Source of the DNA: Holophagaceae bacterium
GTDB lineage: Bacteria; Acidobacteriota; Holophagae; Holophagales; Holophagaceae
Length of the DNA stretch: 6,668 nt
Assembly: GCA_025355915.1 (NCBI GenBank)
Contig: JANXYT010000258.1
Location: 1 to 6,668 of the forward strand
Direction: 5' to 3'
Shown: piece after piece, positions 6,118 through 6,668 of the stretch
How the letters are laid out: every line of letters starts with the position of its first letter
Position numbering within the stretch: the first letter of the stretch is position 1
The notes under the pieces: generated by a model
What the model was told of the DNA's origin: nothing
The model's input: only the letters and a program-made list of their open reading frames with translations
Database searches by the model: none
Position numbers and translations under genes: made by a program

Positions 6118-6668
6118 ATGGCAGTTCTCGTGGGCAACCACACCAGACTCATCGTTCAGGGGATCACCGGGCGTGAAGGCCTCTTCCACGCCAAGGGCTG
6201 CCGCGACTACGGCACCAAGGTCGTGGGCGGCGTGACGCCCGGCAAGGGCGGCACGGAGATCGAAGGCTTCCCGGTCTTCAATACCGTCCAGGATGCCGTC
6301 GCCAAGACCGGCGCCAACGCCACCATGATCTTCGTGCCCCCGGTGGGAGCCGCGGACGCCATCCTCGAGGCCCTCGACGCGGGCATCGAGCTGATCGTCT
6401 GCATTACCGAGGGTATCCCCGTCCTCGACATGGTGAGGGTCAAGCGCGTCCTCCCCGACTACCCCAAGAGCCGCCTCATCGGCCCCAACTGCCCGGGCAT
6501 CATCAGCCCCGGCCTGGCCAAGATCGGCATCATGCCCGGCCGCATCCACCTGCAGGGCCACGTGGGCGTCGTCAGCCGCTCCGGCACCCTCACCTATGAA
6601 GCCGTGGGCCAGCTCACGGCGCTCGGCATCGGCCAGAGCACCTGCATCGGCATCGGCGGTGATCCGGT
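6118..6668 (+). CDS. sucD: Succinyl-CoA synthetase, alpha subunit, 5' part (cut at window end)
   Basis: SucD binds CoA and carries the phosphorylated histidine of the succinyl-CoA synthetase complex. The window shows 183 full codons of an expected 290 or so. The CoA-binding Rossmann domain is clear: GITGREG at 15-21, [10 protein letters not shown] at 36-45, [11 protein letters not shown] at 51-61, ITEGIP at 96-101, then GPNCPG at 122-127 and [11 protein letters not shown] at 153-163, and GIGGDP at the edge. All follow E. coli SucD closely. The active-site histidine (His246 in E. coli) lies beyond the window and cannot be checked. GAGG at 6108-6111 is 6 nt before ATG 6118; an ATG at 6113 is out of frame. 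It is co-directional with sucC but separated by 128 bp containing two hairpins, unusual for this normally tight pair. Confidence 0.96.
   Translation, partial: MAVLVGNHTRLIVQGITGREGLFHAKGCRDYGTKVVGGVTPGKGGTEIEGFPVFNTVQDAVAKTGANATMIFVPPVGAADAILEALDAGIELIVCITEGIPVLDMVRVKRVLPDYPKSRLIGPNCPGIISPGLAKIGIMPGRIHLQGHVGVVSRSGTLTYEAVGQLTALGIGQSTCIGIGGDP

Noticed and set aside
5521..6561. 346-residue open frame on the - strand opposite sucC and sucD
   Set aside because: It is antisense to two well-identified genes, of low-complexity Asp/His/Gly/Ala composition, and shows no family resemblance.

Overview
This window is an ordinary chromosomal, housekeeping-type stretch from a GC-rich bacterium. It holds seven genes, two of them cut by the window edges, plus three structured intergenic elements. 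The combination of uridine kinase, a YajQ-family protein, a long-chain polyprenyl diphosphate synthase, a PilT-type ATPase and sucCD fits a Gram-negative-type bacterium with type IV pili. By impression of protein style I lean towards Acidobacteriota (Holophaga/Geothrix-like), but nothing in the window proves this and no marker gene is present.

Region 1 (1-1470, + strand) is a tight three-gene cluster: the 3' part of udk (uridine kinase), a single-domain rhodanese and a Nudix hydrolase. The three reading frames overlap by 8 bp and 1 bp, so they are almost certainly co-transcribed and translationally coupled. The cluster ends in a conspicuous inverted repeat (1459-1563) built from ACAGGATT-type units. 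Its left arm supplies the stop codon of the Nudix gene.

Region 2 (1624-3121, + strand) holds a YajQ-family nucleotide-binding protein, followed 4 bp later by an IspB-like polyprenyl diphosphate synthase. A hairpin with a C(UUCG)G tetraloop (3134-3155) sits between this pair and the convergent gene that follows.

Region 3 (3157-4725, - strand) is a PilT-type pilus-retraction ATPase about 160-170 residues longer than usual. The extra N-terminal part looks like a diverged second copy of the PilT N-terminal domain, joined by a Pro/Ala-rich linker.

Region 4 (4832 to the end, + strand) is sucC (complete) and sucD (cut at the right edge), the two subunits of succinyl-CoA synthetase of the TCA cycle. 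They diverge from pilT across a 106-bp promoter-bearing gap. The sucC-sucD gap is unusually long (128 bp) and contains a very strong GC-rich hairpin plus a second smaller one. Nothing else in the window is gene-free for more than about 150 bases. I found no RNA genes, CRISPR arrays or transposase genes, and no convincing undescribed multi-gene system. The most interesting items are the PilT domain duplication and the two intergenic repeat or hairpin elements.
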